A stretch of 64,000 nucleotides of DNA. Source: Bacteroidota bacterium. GTDB taxonomy: Bacteria; Bacteroidota; Ignavibacteria; Kapaibacteriales; UBA2268. The stretch spans positions 32,744 to 96,743 of the forward strand of contig SCSM01000039.1 of NCBI GenBank assembly GCA_004322215.1. Direction: 5' to 3'. Under the pieces are notes generated by a model, which was not told where the DNA came from, ran no database searches, and saw only the letters and a program-made list of their open reading frames with translations. The position numbers and the translations under genes are program-made. Positions 9,452 through 18,605 of this stretch are shown here, piece by piece. Numbering within the stretch: position 1 is the stretch's first letter; every line of letters starts with the position of its first letter.

Positions 9452-12346
9452 GTGAAAACAATAAATACTTATCTGGTTATTACAATCTTTTTTTGTACGG
9501 CAACATTTAATTTAAATGCACAGAATAAATACGACAGAGTTAATGCAGCTAAAATATACAATAGACTTATGGAAGCTGCACACCCGACTCCATCGAACTA
9601 CTTCAAACAGAATGCAGAAATTCCTTTGACGGGCAAGTCAACACTTCCGATTTTCCTGAATGTCAATATGACAGAGCCAGAATCAGACCAGTACAAGATG
9701 CAGAATGAATCTTCGATTGCCGTAAATCCTCAAAATCAGCTCAACCTGATTTCCTCGGCTGTTGATTACCGGGATAATTCATCTACATGGGTTTATGTTT
9801 CAACAAACGGAGGACATAGCTGGACCGATAAAAACCTCGGTAAGCCATTTCCCGGCTGGCGTTCGACTAATGACCCGTCCGTTGCTTTCGACCCTGAGGG
9901 AACCGGATATCTCGTTTATGGGGGATTCGGAACAATGGATAGTACCGGTTTATTGGTTGGTGAAAACGGCGTATTCATAGCGAGAACGACTGATGATGGG
10001 AACACCTGGACTGCACATATTCCTGTGATTATCCATTTGGGACTTCAGACTCTCGATTCAAATTTTGAAGATAAATATTATATCTCGGTTGATAATTCTA
10101 CTTCATCGCCTTATTATAAATATTTGTATATTCCGTGGAAAAGAGTTGTGCTGAGAGATTCCTCTACACAGATAGTAATATCCAAATCCACAGACAAGGG
10201 AAACACATGGTCTGTACCGGTAAATGTCAGCAACAGGGTGACGGGCAGTTCCGAAGACACGACGTTCGGTCAAAGTTTCCCGATAGCAGTTACAGGACCG
10301 AACGGAGAAATATATGTTGCGTGGAACCATGGCATTGTTCATGGTGTCGGATTTGCGAAATCAATAGATGGAGGAGTTACTTTCACCGAACCAAGAATTA
10401 TAAAATATTATAACATATTCGGTAAAACAAATAATATTGCATCAATTAATGAAATGCCTAATTACAAGCATACAGTTAAAGAAAAAGTCAGGGCTGAGGC
10501 ATATCCTTCGATTACATGCGATACGACAAGTGGAACACGAAGGGGAACGGTATATCTTTGCTGGTCTGCAGATAATCCGCCTAATGTTTATTTTTCAAAA
10601 TCAACCGATGGTGGCGATACCTGGTCTGCTTCAAAAATCGTTCATTCGGACACAACAAATGACCAGTTCTGGCACTGGCTGGCACTCGACCCAAAGAACG
10701 GTGACCTTGCTGTTATGTATCTCGACAGCAGGAATGACCCTGCAAATATAAATGTTGATTGTTATGTCAGCTATTCGAGTGATGGAGGTGATACATGGAT
10801 TGACCGCAGGGCATCTGATTTTGCCGGTGACCTCCGGAACAATCCCTTTCAAGGGAATTCTTTTGCAGGTGATTACAGCGGAATTGCTTTTTATCACGGA
10901 AAAATTTATCCTTCATGGATTGATATGAGAGCATCAGAAACCAATATATTCGATAGTGATGTATATACTGCATTAATCAATACACAGATGCCTGTTCCGG
11001 TTGACAGTTTAAAAGTTACTATCATACCTGAAAAACCTGACGAACTTTCACTATCGTGGCAGGATTCAGGAAAGAGGGCATTCGGTCAAGCAATGAATCT
11101 TCAGGATTATCATTTTTCATTATTCAGAAACGGACAATTTTTAACAGATGTTAATGCTTCTGAATTAAATTATCAGGACAATAATCTCACTCCATACCAA
11201 AAATATGATTATTCAATCATTGTAGTCGCTGATAATGATTCGAGCATGAGCAGAAGTGCGGGAGCATTCGCGGGTGGCTCGAAACTTCCTTCACCGCCTG
11301 AAATCATTTCAGTTAAAGGGAGTGATTCAAAAGAAGTAACTATTGAAGTTAAACTTCCATCTTTCAGGGAAGATAATGTTGTCCCCCTGGTTAATTTATC
11401 AAAGCTTGCTCTTTACAGGGATAGTGTATTTATTAAAGATTTCATCTATAGTAATACCGATACAGGCAAGACTGTCCAGATAAATGATACACCAACTGAA
11501 AAAGGGTATTACAATTATTTTGTAAAAGCCCTCGATTCAAACACACCTCCGAACGAGAGTCAGCCAAGTAATGAGTTGAATACTTTTACTGGTGCAATCG
11601 AAAATAAATTAACCGAGAACTTCGATGCCGTTGTAGGAAGATATAAAAACACTGGAGGTTGGGGAGTTAATTCTTCATTCTATCACAGTTCACCAAATTC
11701 ATTCACAGAGTCACCCGTTGGTAATTATCAATCGAAGCAGAATTACACACTCGATTTATATCCCGTATCATCCGATAGTCTCGGCAATCTCGTAATCGAG
11801 TTCTGGCATGCGGCAATTGTTCACAGGAGCGACACTGCATTTGTCGAGGTTTCATTTGATGATGGCAGCAGTTGGGATTCAATAGCTGCTTTTAATCATA
11901 CAGATTATTTACCCTGGAGCGATAAAGTACTTAATAACCAAGACTGGAAATACGAGAAATTTGATTTGTCAAAAGACCACTCAGATACTGCAATATTCAG
12001 ATTCCGTCTTAAGACAAATGTATTGAGCCAGGATGACGGCTGGTATATTGACGACATAAAAATCAACGGTGGTCCAACATCAGTGAAAGATGATTTCACT
12101 AAGCAAAGTCTAATTGTATATCCGAATCCTGTAGACAGATTCCTTGTTGTCAGGGGTATTGATAATATAAATATCTCAGAAGTTAAAGTAATATCTGCAA
12201 TCGGTATAAAATTGAACATTCAATATACATTGAAAGACAGTGAAGCAATGCTGGATGTATCGGGCTTGAGCAATGGGATATATATGATTGAAATTTTAAC
12301 TAAGGACAATATGATTTATTATGGAAAGTTTGTTGTGTGCAGGTAA
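9452..12346 (+). CDS. T9SS-exported sialidase-fold (BNR/Asp-box) protein
   Basis: A 964-residue secreted protein starting at GTG with an AGGGA ribosome site 7 bp upstream. Signal peptide ends near residue 23. Six Asp-box motifs (S-x-D-x-G-x-T-W type) lie near residues 116, 179, 245, 303, 383 and 441 (for example STNGGHSW, TTDDGNTW, STDGGDTW), which fits a six-bladed sialidase-fold propeller. Fibronectin-III-like segments follow (about 515-735), then a MAM/jelly-roll-like domain (VEVSFDDGSSWDSI, WYIDDIKING, about 775-885), and a T9SS sorting domain (YPNPVDRF to the end). I did not identify the arginine triad needed for sialidase activity, so a glycan- or protein-binding propeller is as likely as an enzyme. 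Confidence 0.82.
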   Translation: MKTINTYLVITIFFCTATFNLNAQNKYDRVNAAKIYNRLMEAAHPTPSNYFKQNAEIPLTGKSTLPIFLNVNMTEPESDQYKMQNESSIAVNPQNQLNLISSAVDYRDNSSTWVYVSTNGGHSWTDKNLGKPFPGWRSTNDPSVAFDPEGTGYLVYGGFGTMDSTGLLVGENGVFIARTTDDGNTWTAHIPVIIHLGLQTLDSNFEDKYYISVDNSTSSPYYKYLYIPWKRVVLRDSSTQIVISKSTDKGNTWSVPVNVSNRVTGSSEDTTFGQSFPIAVTGPNGEIYVAWNHGIVHGVGFAKSIDGGVTFTEPRIIKYYNIFGKTNNIASINEMPNYKHTVKEKVRAEAYPSITCDTTSGTRRGTVYLCWSADNPPNVYFSKSTDGGDTWSASKIVHSDTTNDQFWHWLALDPKNGDLAVMYLDSRNDPANINVDCYVSYSSDGGDTWIDRRASDFAGDLRNNPFQGNSFAGDYSGIAFYHGKIYPSWIDMRASETNIFDSDVYTALINTQMPVPVDSLKVTIIPEKPDELSLSWQDSGKRAFGQAMNLQDYHFSLFRNGQFLTDVNASELNYQDNNLTPYQKYDYSIIVVADNDSSMSRSAGAFAGGSKLPSPPEIISVKGSDSKEVTIEVKLPSFREDNVVPLVNLSKLALYRDSVFIKDFIYSNTDTGKTVQINDTPTEKGYYNYFVKALDSNTPPNESQPSNELNTFTGAIENKLTENFDAVVGRYKNTGGWGVNSSFYHSSPNSFTESPVGNYQSKQNYTLDLYPVSSDSLGNLVIEFWHAAIVHRSDTAFVEVSFDDGSSWDSIAAFNHTDYLPWSDKVLNNQDWKYEKFDLSKDHSDTAIFRFRLKTNVLSQDDGWYIDDIKINGGPTSVKDDFTKQSLIVYPNPVDRFLVVRGIDNINISEVKVISAIGIKLNIQYTLKDSEAMLDVSGLSNGIYMIEILTKDNMIYYGKFVVCR

Positions 12347-12349
12347 AAG

Positions 12350-12395
12350 AAAAACCTCACCCTAAATCCCTCTCCGAAGGAGAGGGACTTAAAAT
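12350..12395 (+). repeat. Palindromic repeat copy A (DUF559-associated family)
   Basis: This 46-bp unit begins aaaaacctcaccctaaat, contains the hairpin core ccctctcc-gaa-ggagaggg, and ends gacttaaaat. It is identical to copy C at 12469-12514, 119 bp away. It begins 3 bp after the stop of the sialidase-like gene and could double as its transcription terminator. Copies B and D are in the opposite orientation. Confidence 0.85.
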
Positions 12396-12410
12396 TTATT
12401 TTTGCTTTTC

Positions 12411-12450
12411 TCCCCTTCTCTTTCGGAGAAGGGGGAAGGGGATGAGGTTT
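12411..12450 (-). repeat. Palindromic repeat copy B, inverted
   Basis: The reverse complement reads aaacctcatccccttccccc followed by the core cttctccgaaagagaag. It is a diverged copy of unit A in opposite orientation, lying between A and C. Confidence 0.75.
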
Positions 12451-12468
12451 GGAGATGAAATATGAGTT

Positions 12469-12514
12469 AAAAACCTCACCCTAAATCCCTCTCCGAAGGA
12501 GAGGGACTTAAAAT
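12469..12514 (+). repeat. Palindromic repeat copy C, left flank of the DUF559 gene
   Basis: It is identical over 46 bp to copy A and ends 19 bp before the DUF559 start codon. With copy D (inverted, 9 bp after the gene's stop) it encloses the nuclease gene like a pair of terminal inverted repeats. Confidence 0.85.
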
Positions 12515-12533
12515 AAATTATTAAATTAGAACT

Positions 12534-12893
12534 ATGAGATACATGCTCACAAATAAAAAGTTATGGAAAAACCTCAAGCCAAAAGCTCAGGAAAACAGGA
12601 GTAATCCCACCAGTGCTGAAAGAATAATGTGGAGTGAATTAAGAAATAAAAAATTAGGATATAGATCCAGAAGGCAGCATGTAATTGCTGAGTATATTGT
12701 TGATTTCGTTTGCATTGAAAAGAAAATAATCGTAGAATTGGATGGAGAAATTCATCTTAGAAAAATAGAATATGACACTGAACGAACAAGAGTTCTGAAT
12801 GGCAGTGGTTTTCGTGTAATAAGATTTAAAAACGAACATGTAATTAATGAGTTGAAAACAGTGATTGAAGTAATAAAAGATAAATTAAAATAG
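12534..12893 (+). CDS. DUF559 (Vsr-like / PD-(D/E)XK) endonuclease
   Basis: A 119-residue protein of the DUF559 family, related to the very-short-patch repair endonuclease fold. Landmarks: a basic N-terminus with NPTSAERIMWSELRNKKLG (residues 24-42), YIVDFVC with Asp57, IIVELDGEIH with Glu68, Asp70 and His74, then DTERTRVLNGSGFRVIRF. The Asp/Glu pattern suits a metal-dependent nuclease. It is short, stand-alone, and enclosed by inverted palindromic repeats (12469-12514 and 12902-12934), which suggests a non-autonomous or self-mobile unit. No strong ribosome site is visible, and Met4 (12543) is an alternative start. Function in the cell is unproven: repair, nicking or repeat mobilisation are possibilities. 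Confidence 0.85.
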   Translation: MRYMLTNKKLWKNLKPKAQENRSNPTSAERIMWSELRNKKLGYRSRRQHVIAEYIVDFVCIEKKIIVELDGEIHLRKIEYDTERTRVLNGSGFRVIRFKNEHVINELKTVIEVIKDKLK

Positions 12894-12901
12894 AAAAAAT
12901 A

Positions 12902-12934
12902 CTCCCTCTCCTTTGGAGAGGGCTGGGGTGAGGT
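12902..12934 (-). repeat. Palindromic repeat copy D, right flank of the DUF559 gene
   Basis: The reverse complement reads gacctcaccccagccctctc followed by caaaggagaggga. It has the same cctcaccc-n-ccctctcc-n-ggagaggg structure as copies A and C, but in the opposite orientation. Confidence 0.8.
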
Positions 12935-13230
12935 CATTGAAATCAATCCCAATATTGAAAGTTTGTGGTCTGCAAGTGAGTGAAAAGAACAAGTAATCTT
13001 ATGAAAAAATAAATATTTTTTTAAAGTTATATTTATAATAATCCTTATTATTAATTTCTTATTAGCAATTGTTTTACTATTAGAATTAATCGAAATTATT
13101 TTTGTAGGTTTTACAGGAACGTATAGAGAATGAAATCAGGTGAATTGAATTCATAAAATTTTAATATACACAGAGTCCAGTGTAAGAAAAACCCACTTTG
13201 ATAAAGGGGGAAATCAATATTCAATCCTTT
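12935..13230. other. Intergenic spacer with one small palindrome
   Basis: The spacer lies between the DUF559 unit and the convergent M1 peptidase gene. At about 13188-13212 a short imperfect palindrome (cccactttgataaaggggg) lies 19 bp past the end of the peptidase gene and may end transcription. I see nothing else; the remainder is AT-rich. Confidence 0.4.
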
Positions 13231-15435
13231 TTAAAGCACAGCAAACCTGAAAGTTCTGCACTTGTCCCCTGTTCTGCATAAAATCATATAAGAACCCGGA
13301 ACGAGTTCCCTTGTATTAAATTCAAATGTATAGTTTCCGTCCTGTAAACTTCCTGTGTAAATATTCTGAATATGTCTGCCGAGATTGTCTATAATATCAA
13401 TATTGATATTTTGTGAATTTATTATGTTCATTGTAAACTTCCCGTTTTGACCTTTCGTAATAGGATTAGGAAATATATTTAACGTCCCGATTTTCTCATC
13501 TTTATTTTCTCTGACTGAAACAATTGAAGAAGACAATTCACACAAAACAAGATTTGAATCAATTGATACCGAATCAATCTGAAATCCCAGCCGGAAGTTG
13601 AATGACTGACTTCTTTTGTTATTTATTACAGTGTCATTAACAACTGTGTCGGGACCGAAGAATTTCAGGAAAACCGGAGCGACAAATACCGCAGGAATAC
13701 TATCAGTCTCCGGCTGGATCTGATTTAAATTCACGGTTACATTATAGCCGCCTGCACCCCAGTTGTTCGATACGGTAGAAAGTTCATAAACCGGATGTCC
13801 CGCATGATAGACCCACTGGTCGAAATATGTATCAAACGGAACCGGCGGATTAGGAACTTCTTCCTTGAATGAATTTTTGAAATCCTCAGTCTCGATAGAT
13901 GTGTAAGCGTGTTTTGTCAATAGATTTCTAAATGCCGGGAAAAATACACTGTCTCCCAGCATTGTACGGAGCATGTGGTAAACCCATGCGCCTTTGGAAT
14001 AAGATATTGGACCGCTGAATAATAATTCCATCGGAGGAGCATAAATTCTGTGAAGTGCTAAGCCCCCGTTACCCATATAACTATATCTGTGGCTCATCAT
14101 CCTGGAAAGATATGAATTATAGCCGCCGAAAATATTCTCAAAAAATATCGCCTCACCCCAAGATGCACCACCTTCATTTATCCATATATCTTTCCATGTA
14201 GCACAGGTAATCAAATCACCAAGCCACATGTGTGCAAGTTCGTGGGCAATTCCTATTTGATTTCCCCAGTATCCGTTATACCCCCATTTTGTAAAATCCC
14301 TAAGCCAGTTGCGATGTATAGTCGTCATAGTCTGATGTTCCATACCACCAAAACCAAAATCTTGCACGGCAGCCATTCCATATTTAACAAAGGGGTATTC
14401 AATCCACTTATCGGCAAAGTTCTCGACCATTGCAACGACATTATCGAAGGCATGTCGTGCATTAAATTTGTAAACATCGGTTGTATCAGGATTATAAACA
14501 GAGTCCACTGTATTCTTGTAATCTGATTCCCAAACATAGTACTTTATTTCCACGCTGTCATTCGGTTCATTTCTTTTTATATACCAATCCGAAAATTCTT
14601 TGAATTTAGAGGCAGTGGCACACATAAGGTAAGTTGTTATAGGTACATTATCGCCCCAGTTATATGTTTTGGAACTATCGTCCTTTTCAATACTTTTTCG
14701 TCTCCCGTTGGAAGCAACTGTATATCCTTTCGGCACTCGCACGCTTATGTTTGAAATTGCTTTATCATAGGGGGCATCGTTACACGGCATCCAGTACCTT
14801 GCACCTTCCGGCTCACTCATTGTATATGCAATTCGTTCTTCAATGTAAATCGTATCACGAGCTGGCGGAGGTCCAATATCAACGGCTCTTCCTTTGGGAT
14901 ACAAGAAGAATCCTGAATTATAGGTCAGGTTATGAGTATAATCAATCCTGACATTTAATGTTTCATTCTGATTATAAACTCTTTCTAAGGGAATAATTAA
15001 TGTATCGTTTATCGGCTGGGGTGTCGGTTTGATTTCTACATTATCAACAAAAACCGAATCAATCTGCAAGCTTGCAGCATCGAATTCAATGAAGCTGACA
15101 TTTGGAGAATCGATTTCAATTCCTATTGTATTTTTACCGGTGTAAGTCCTTTCTTTCATGCTCATTCCTGTTGAATTCAATACATTATACCAATCCATGT
15201 ATAAATCGTAAGTCAGGACATTATAATTTCTTCTAATGATTGCCGATGACTGGATTTCATCAAAATTATGATATTTGTATCTGCGACTGCATTCGATTTC
15301 CGAGGGTAAATTAAGAATTTTATTTTCAGGTTTGATTATTTCATTACTCAAAAGAAAATCGGGTATTTTATTTTCCTGTGCATTTACACTAACTATTGTT
15401 AGAATTATTAACAAAGTATTAATAGCTTTAATCAT
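13231..15435 (-). CDS. T9SS-exported M1 family zinc aminopeptidase
   Basis: Start set at 15435 because Met there begins a clear signal peptide ending VNAQ; an earlier in-frame start adds 15 residues ahead of it. The gluzincin motif is complete: HELAH with His398, Glu399 and His402, and the third zinc ligand Glu421 in WINEGG, 18 residues on. The exopeptidase motif is GGMEH where the classical form is GxMEN, so substrate preference may differ. The protein has an N-terminal beta domain (about 60-290), the catalytic domain (about 300-570), a short Ig-like linker, and a T9SS sorting domain from IFPNPITKG. It lies head-to-head with the aldo/keto reductase gene, sharing a 110-bp spacer. It probably releases amino acids from peptides at the cell surface. 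Confidence 0.9.
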   Translation of the reverse strand: MIKAINTLLIILTIVSVNAQENKIPDFLLSNEIIKPENKILNLPSEIECSRRYKYHNFDEIQSSAIIRRNYNVLTYDLYMDWYNVLNSTGMSMKERTYTGKNTIGIEIDSPNVSFIEFDAASLQIDSVFVDNVEIKPTPQPINDTLIIPLERVYNQNETLNVRIDYTHNLTYNSGFFLYPKGRAVDIGPPPARDTIYIEERIAYTMSEPEGARYWMPCNDAPYDKAISNISVRVPKGYTVASNGRRKSIEKDDSSKTYNWGDNVPITTYLMCATASKFKEFSDWYIKRNEPNDSVEIKYYVWESDYKNTVDSVYNPDTTDVYKFNARHAFDNVVAMVENFADKWIEYPFVKYGMAAVQDFGFGGMEHQTMTTIHRNWLRDFTKWGYNGYWGNQIGIAHELAHMWLGDLITCATWKDIWINEGGASWGEAIFFENIFGGYNSYLSRMMSHRYSYMGNGGLALHRIYAPPMELLFSGPISYSKGAWVYHMLRTMLGDSVFFPAFRNLLTKHAYTSIETEDFKNSFKEEVPNPPVPFDTYFDQWVYHAGHPVYELSTVSNNWGAGGYNVTVNLNQIQPETDSIPAVFVAPVFLKFFGPDTVVNDTVINNKRSQSFNFRLGFQIDSVSIDSNLVLCELSSSIVSVRENKDEKIGTLNIFPNPITKGQNGKFTMNIINSQNINIDIIDNLGRHIQNIYTGSLQDGNYTFEFNTRELVPGSYMILCRTGDKCRTFRFAVL

Positions 15436-15546
15436 ACTTAAATCCGTAATCGTCAATAATAAAAAAATCCAAATTAGCACTTTTTTTATTATTATGTGCT
15501 ATTTTAGTAATAAACGTAATTTTGTTCAAATAATTGAATTTATGAA

Positions 15547-16368
15547 ATGGATATAAATACGGATTTGAAATTAAATAATGGAATTGATATTCCTGTTCTC
15601 GGCTTGGGAACTTATAAATCTCACCCGGGGACAGAAACCGTAAATGCAGTAAGATATGCTCTCGATACCGGTTACAGGCATATTGACACTGCTGCTCTTT
15701 ACGCAAACGAAAAAGATGTAGGGCTTGCTATCAGGCAAGGCGGAATTGCAAGAGAAAAAATATTCATCACGACAAAAGTCTGGAACAGCGCCCAGGGCTA
15801 TAACAACACATTGAAAGCATTTGATGAAAGTTTGAAAAAACTGAACACTGATTACATTGATTTGTATCTTATTCATTGGCCCGTGCCTGAATCGAGAAAT
15901 GAAACATGGAAAGCACTTGAAAAATTATATTCAGACGGGAAAGCCAAATCAATCGGCATTAGTAATTACACAATTAATCATATAGAAGAATTATTAAAAT
16001 CTTGCGGTATTGTTCCATCTGTAAACCAGGTTGAGCTTAGTCCTTTTTTGCAGCAGCCGAAATTGATGGAGTATTGCAAAGAAAAAGGTATTGTTGTAGA
16101 AGCTTACAGTCCATTGACAAGAGGTAAGAAGTTCAAAGATAAAAGATTACTTGGGATAGCAGAAAAATATTCCAAATCACCCGCACAAATTATGATTAGA
16201 TGGGCATTGCAATATGATACAGTGGTATTGCCAAAGTCTGCACATCCTGAACGTATAAAGGAAAATGCAGATGTATTCGATTTCGAAATATCACCGGAAG
16301 ATATGGAATATATAAAGACATTCGATGAAAATTTTAGAATTGCCTGGGACCCGAGTGGAATAGAATAA
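15547..16368 (+). CDS. Aldo/keto reductase (2,5-diketogluconate reductase-like)
   Basis: A 273-residue NADPH-dependent oxidoreductase of the AKR superfamily. The catalytic tetrad is visible: Asp47 (HIDTAALY), Tyr52, Lys77 (FITTKVW) and His110 (YLIHWP). The second signature, GISNYTINHIEELL, and the C-terminal nucleotide-binding segment VVLPKSAHPERIKENADVF are present. Length and motifs fit the AKR5 group that reduces 2,5-diketogluconate, methylglyoxal and other carbonyls. No signal peptide, so cytoplasmic. It is transcribed alone, divergent from the M1 peptidase; no substrate can be read from context. Confidence 0.93.
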   Translation: MDINTDLKLNNGIDIPVLGLGTYKSHPGTETVNAVRYALDTGYRHIDTAALYANEKDVGLAIRQGGIAREKIFITTKVWNSAQGYNNTLKAFDESLKKLNTDYIDLYLIHWPVPESRNETWKALEKLYSDGKAKSIGISNYTINHIEELLKSCGIVPSVNQVELSPFLQQPKLMEYCKEKGIVVEAYSPLTRGKKFKDKRLLGIAEKYSKSPAQIMIRWALQYDTVVLPKSAHPERIKENADVFDFEISPEDMEYIKTFDENFRIAWDPSGIE

Positions 16369-16671
16369 TTATTTTTATAATTTTTTTTCAAGCTGAACTT
16401 GTTTAGGCATTCATAGCTGGGAACTCTCTTTTATTTGTTTATTGTGAATTTCCTTTCATCTAATTCACATTTCCCCCAAATCAATTTCTCTTGCTTTTCT
16501 GAGTAATCCTATTTAAGTTTGGTTATTAATTGTGAAGTTAGCGATTAGACCTTATGGTTATATTTAATACGGAAGAGAATCTACTTAGCTGTTGGGTATT
16601 ACAAATCGAGTATCTGAGTTGAAATAATAAATAATGACTATATTTCGTTATAGATAAAAAAGGGAAATAAA
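16369..16671. other. Intergenic region without recognised genes
   Basis: About 300 bp of AT-rich sequence between the aldo/keto reductase and the retropepsin-like gene. I see no coding frame, strong hairpin or repeat. Confidence 0.5.
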
Positions 16672-17055
16672 ATGGGTTTGTTTAAAAAGAAAGTTATTGT
16701 ATATAATCTCTACGACCAGTCACTTTTTAGCGAAGCGGATTTTTGGGTTGATACCGGAGCTATGTACTCATTTATTCCTGAAGATTTTGTTGAAAAAATC
16801 AAGCTCGAACCGAGTGGTACACGCAACCTCGTATTTGCTGACGGCAGAACCGACACAAGACTTTTTGGGACATGTTTGTTTGAAATTGAGGGTATGGAAG
16901 ATAAAGTTCCATGTCCCGTAATAATTGCCCCGAAAGGTTCTTTATTTCTACTCGGGGCAACAGCTTTAGAAAACTTTGGAGTTCAGGCAGACCCTATTAA
17001 TAAAAAGCTTGTTCCTATTTTATCAATTATCGGCGGCTTTAGAGCTTCTTCCTGA
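16672..17055 (+). CDS. Retropepsin-like aspartic protease domain protein
   Basis: A 127-residue single-domain protein of clan AA. The active-site loop is WVDTGAMYSFI with catalytic Asp27, followed by a flap-like region (LVFADGRTDTRLFG) and the second-domain signature LLGATALENFGVQADP. Such proteins must dimerise to make a pepsin-like site. There is no signal peptide or membrane segment, so it is probably cytoplasmic. Small proteins of this kind occur widely in bacteria and their substrates are mostly unknown. The gene converges with dsrD, and a palindromic repeat and a terminator lie between them. Confidence 0.8.
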   Translation: MGLFKKKVIVYNLYDQSLFSEADFWVDTGAMYSFIPEDFVEKIKLEPSGTRNLVFADGRTDTRLFGTCLFEIEGMEDKVPCPVIIAPKGSLFLLGATALENFGVQADPINKKLVPILSIIGGFRASS

Positions 17056-17072
17056 AATCGTAGAGAATTAAT

Positions 17073-17119
17073 ACCCCTGAATCCACTCCTTAGTTAAGGA
17101 GAGGAAGAAAAGGGGGGTT
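17073..17119. repeat. Palindromic repeat, family 2 (copy F)
   Basis: It begins acccctgaatcc, has the hairpin core ctcctta-gt-taaggag (17086-17101) and ends in an aaggggggtt arm that pairs with the opening acccct. A homologous copy with the same order of elements is at 35962-36007. It sits in the convergent spacer after the aspartic protease gene. Confidence 0.75.
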
Positions 17120-17150
17120 GAAAATAAATAAATTCAGGATATAGAAAATG

Positions 17151-17189
17151 AAAAAAAGCGGATGAACAATATCAGTTCACCCGCTTTTT
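17151..17189 (-). terminator. Rho-independent terminator of the dsr operon
   Basis: The arms agcggatgaac (17157-17167) and gttcacccgct (17175-17185) form an 11-bp stem, with one G-U pair when read on the minus strand, and a 7-base loop. A run of seven T follows on the minus strand. It is 18 bp past the dsrD stop codon. Confidence 0.85.
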
Positions 17190-17206
17190 CCTTCACTAAT
17201 TACTGG

Positions 17207-17455
17207 TCAGTTTGCCGCACCCTCTTTATGAGGAACTTCGAGAAAACTGCCGCCGAAATATGTATAAACAAGCCGCCCGTTATTCACCAATTCCTTGATG
17301 GCATCCTTGCATAGCTGTTTATCTACGTTACCCTCGCCGAACATTTCAATGCTTGCTTTTTGTAAATCCGTTGCCTTCCATTTCTTCATCCCCATCGTAT
17401 CTTTCACCATTTTATACATTGCATCAGCGAGTTCCATTACCGGTACTTGAGCCAT
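17207..17455 (-). CDS. dsrD: DsrD-like winged-helix protein of the dissimilatory sulfite reductase operon
   Basis: An 82-residue protein directly after dsrB (16 bp). Its size, position and C-terminal half (AIKELVNNGRLVYTYFGGSF), a helix followed by a beta-wing, match DsrD, a small winged-helix protein found with dsrAB. DsrD is reported to stimulate DsrAB activity and is characteristic of organisms using the reductive pathway; it is generally lacking from sulfur oxidisers such as green sulfur bacteria. The N-terminus (residues 1-35) is more diverged than the wing. It is the last gene before a strong terminator. The call rests on context plus moderate sequence resemblance. Confidence 0.8.
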   Translation of the reverse strand: MAQVPVMELADAMYKMVKDTMGMKKWKATDLQKASIEMFGEGNVDKQLCKDAIKELVNNGRLVYTYFGGSFLEVPHKEGAAN

Positions 17456-17471
17456 TTCTGCCTCCTATTAA

Positions 17472-18554
17472 TTAATATGTTAAATGAGCAGAACGCTTAA
17501 ATGTGAGTCCTGCATGCTTAAAGTCGTCTATGTGTTCCTTACGGAATTCAAGTCCTGACATACGGAAGAATTTGGGCCAGCCGATTCTCTCAATCCATTC
17601 GCCCATTCTTTCGTGTTTGTGTGCATTCTTAGCCCAAAGTTCGACAAGGTTATTAATAGCATCCGTTACTTCTGGCCAGCGCGGCGGATTGTTCGGAATG
17701 AAAGAAATTGCAAGTTTCGAGAACATCGGCTCATGCCTTGCATTCGACACCTTGCCGCCTATCCAAATCGAAATTCCGTCGTTCAACGGATTTGCTATCG
17801 GAAGTGCCGGGCATACTGTGAAACAGTTTGCACAGAACATACATTTATCTTCCAAAATTTCCACACCCTGCTTGCCGTCATAAACAACGGGCCTAATTGC
17901 CGCAGTGGGACATGATGCAACCACATTCGGCACCTCGCACATCTTCGGCAAATTTTCCTTGTCAATTTTCGGTGGGCGCCTGTGAATACCAAGTATGGCT
18001 ATATCCGAGCAATGAACCGCACCGCACATATTCAGACAGCATGCAAGTGCTATCCTTAGCTTGCCGGGGAGTTCCATTGAAGTGAAATGCCCGATACATT
18101 CATCCATTACTGCTTTAACTATACCTGAAGCATCTGTTGCGGCAGAGTGGCAGTGAATCCATCCCTGTGTATGTACAATACTTGTAATTGAATTTCCTGT
18201 ACCGCCGACAGGATGTCCTAACGCATTAAGTTCTGCTATCAAGGGTTCAATATTTTGCTCTTTTGTAACTAAAAATTCAACATTATGTCTCGATGTAAAT
18301 CTTAAATAACCGTCACTGTATTTTTCTGCTAAATCAGCAAATTTGCGAATCTTATTTGTACTTAGAAGACGCGGCGAACCGGCTCTGACCGAGTAAAGCT
18401 TTGCCCCGTTGTCCGCTACATGCACCAGCACACCCGGACGTGGAATTTCGTGGTATTTCCATTTACCGTAATTTTCCTTGATAATCGGGGGCAGAAACTT
18501 CGAAAAATGCGGCGGTCCGATATCTGTTTTTCTTTGAATCACTTCTTCTGCCAT
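17472..18554 (-). CDS. dsrB: Dissimilatory sulfite reductase beta subunit
   Basis: A 360-residue subunit of the siroheme enzyme that reduces sulfite, delivering sulfur as a trisulfide on DsrC. Landmarks: [11 protein letters not shown] (residues 85-95), the [15 protein letters not shown] segment with Cys135, the siroheme/[4Fe-4S] cysteines in [14 protein letters not shown] (172-182), and an inserted ferredoxin domain with CPTAAI (Cys215) and [12 protein letters not shown] (238-248). All expected cluster ligands are present, so the enzyme should be functional. It lies 51 bp after dsrA and 16 bp before dsrD. The length matches the family. Direction (reductive or oxidative) is suggested only by dsrD. 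Confidence 0.97.
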   Translation of the reverse strand: MAEEVIQRKTDIGPPHFSKFLPPIIKENYGKWKYHEIPRPGVLVHVADNGAKLYSVRAGSPRLLSTNKIRKFADLAEKYSDGYLRFTSRHNVEFLVTKEQNIEPLIAELNALGHPVGGTGNSITSIVHTQGWIHCHSAATDASGIVKAVMDECIGHFTSMELPGKLRIALACCLNMCGAVHCSDIAILGIHRRPPKIDKENLPKMCEVPNVVASCPTAAIRPVVYDGKQGVEILEDKCMFCANCFTVCPALPIANPLNDGISIWIGGKVSNARHEPMFSKLAISFIPNNPPRWPEVTDAINNLVELWAKNAHKHERMGEWIERIGWPKFFRMSGLEFRKEHIDDFKHAGLTFKRSAHLTY

Positions 18555-18605
18555 TTTTATTTTCCTTTTTATTTATTTTTAATATTTGTTTCTTATAAAA
18601 AATTG

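Noticed and set aside
12534..12893. Transposase
   Set aside because: No DDE, HUH or serine/tyrosine recombinase motif; the fold signature is DUF559/Vsr.
17207..17455. DsrC as the identity of the small gene after dsrB
   Set aside because: DsrC is longer and has two conserved C-terminal Cys; this protein has a single Cys and a winged-helix pattern.
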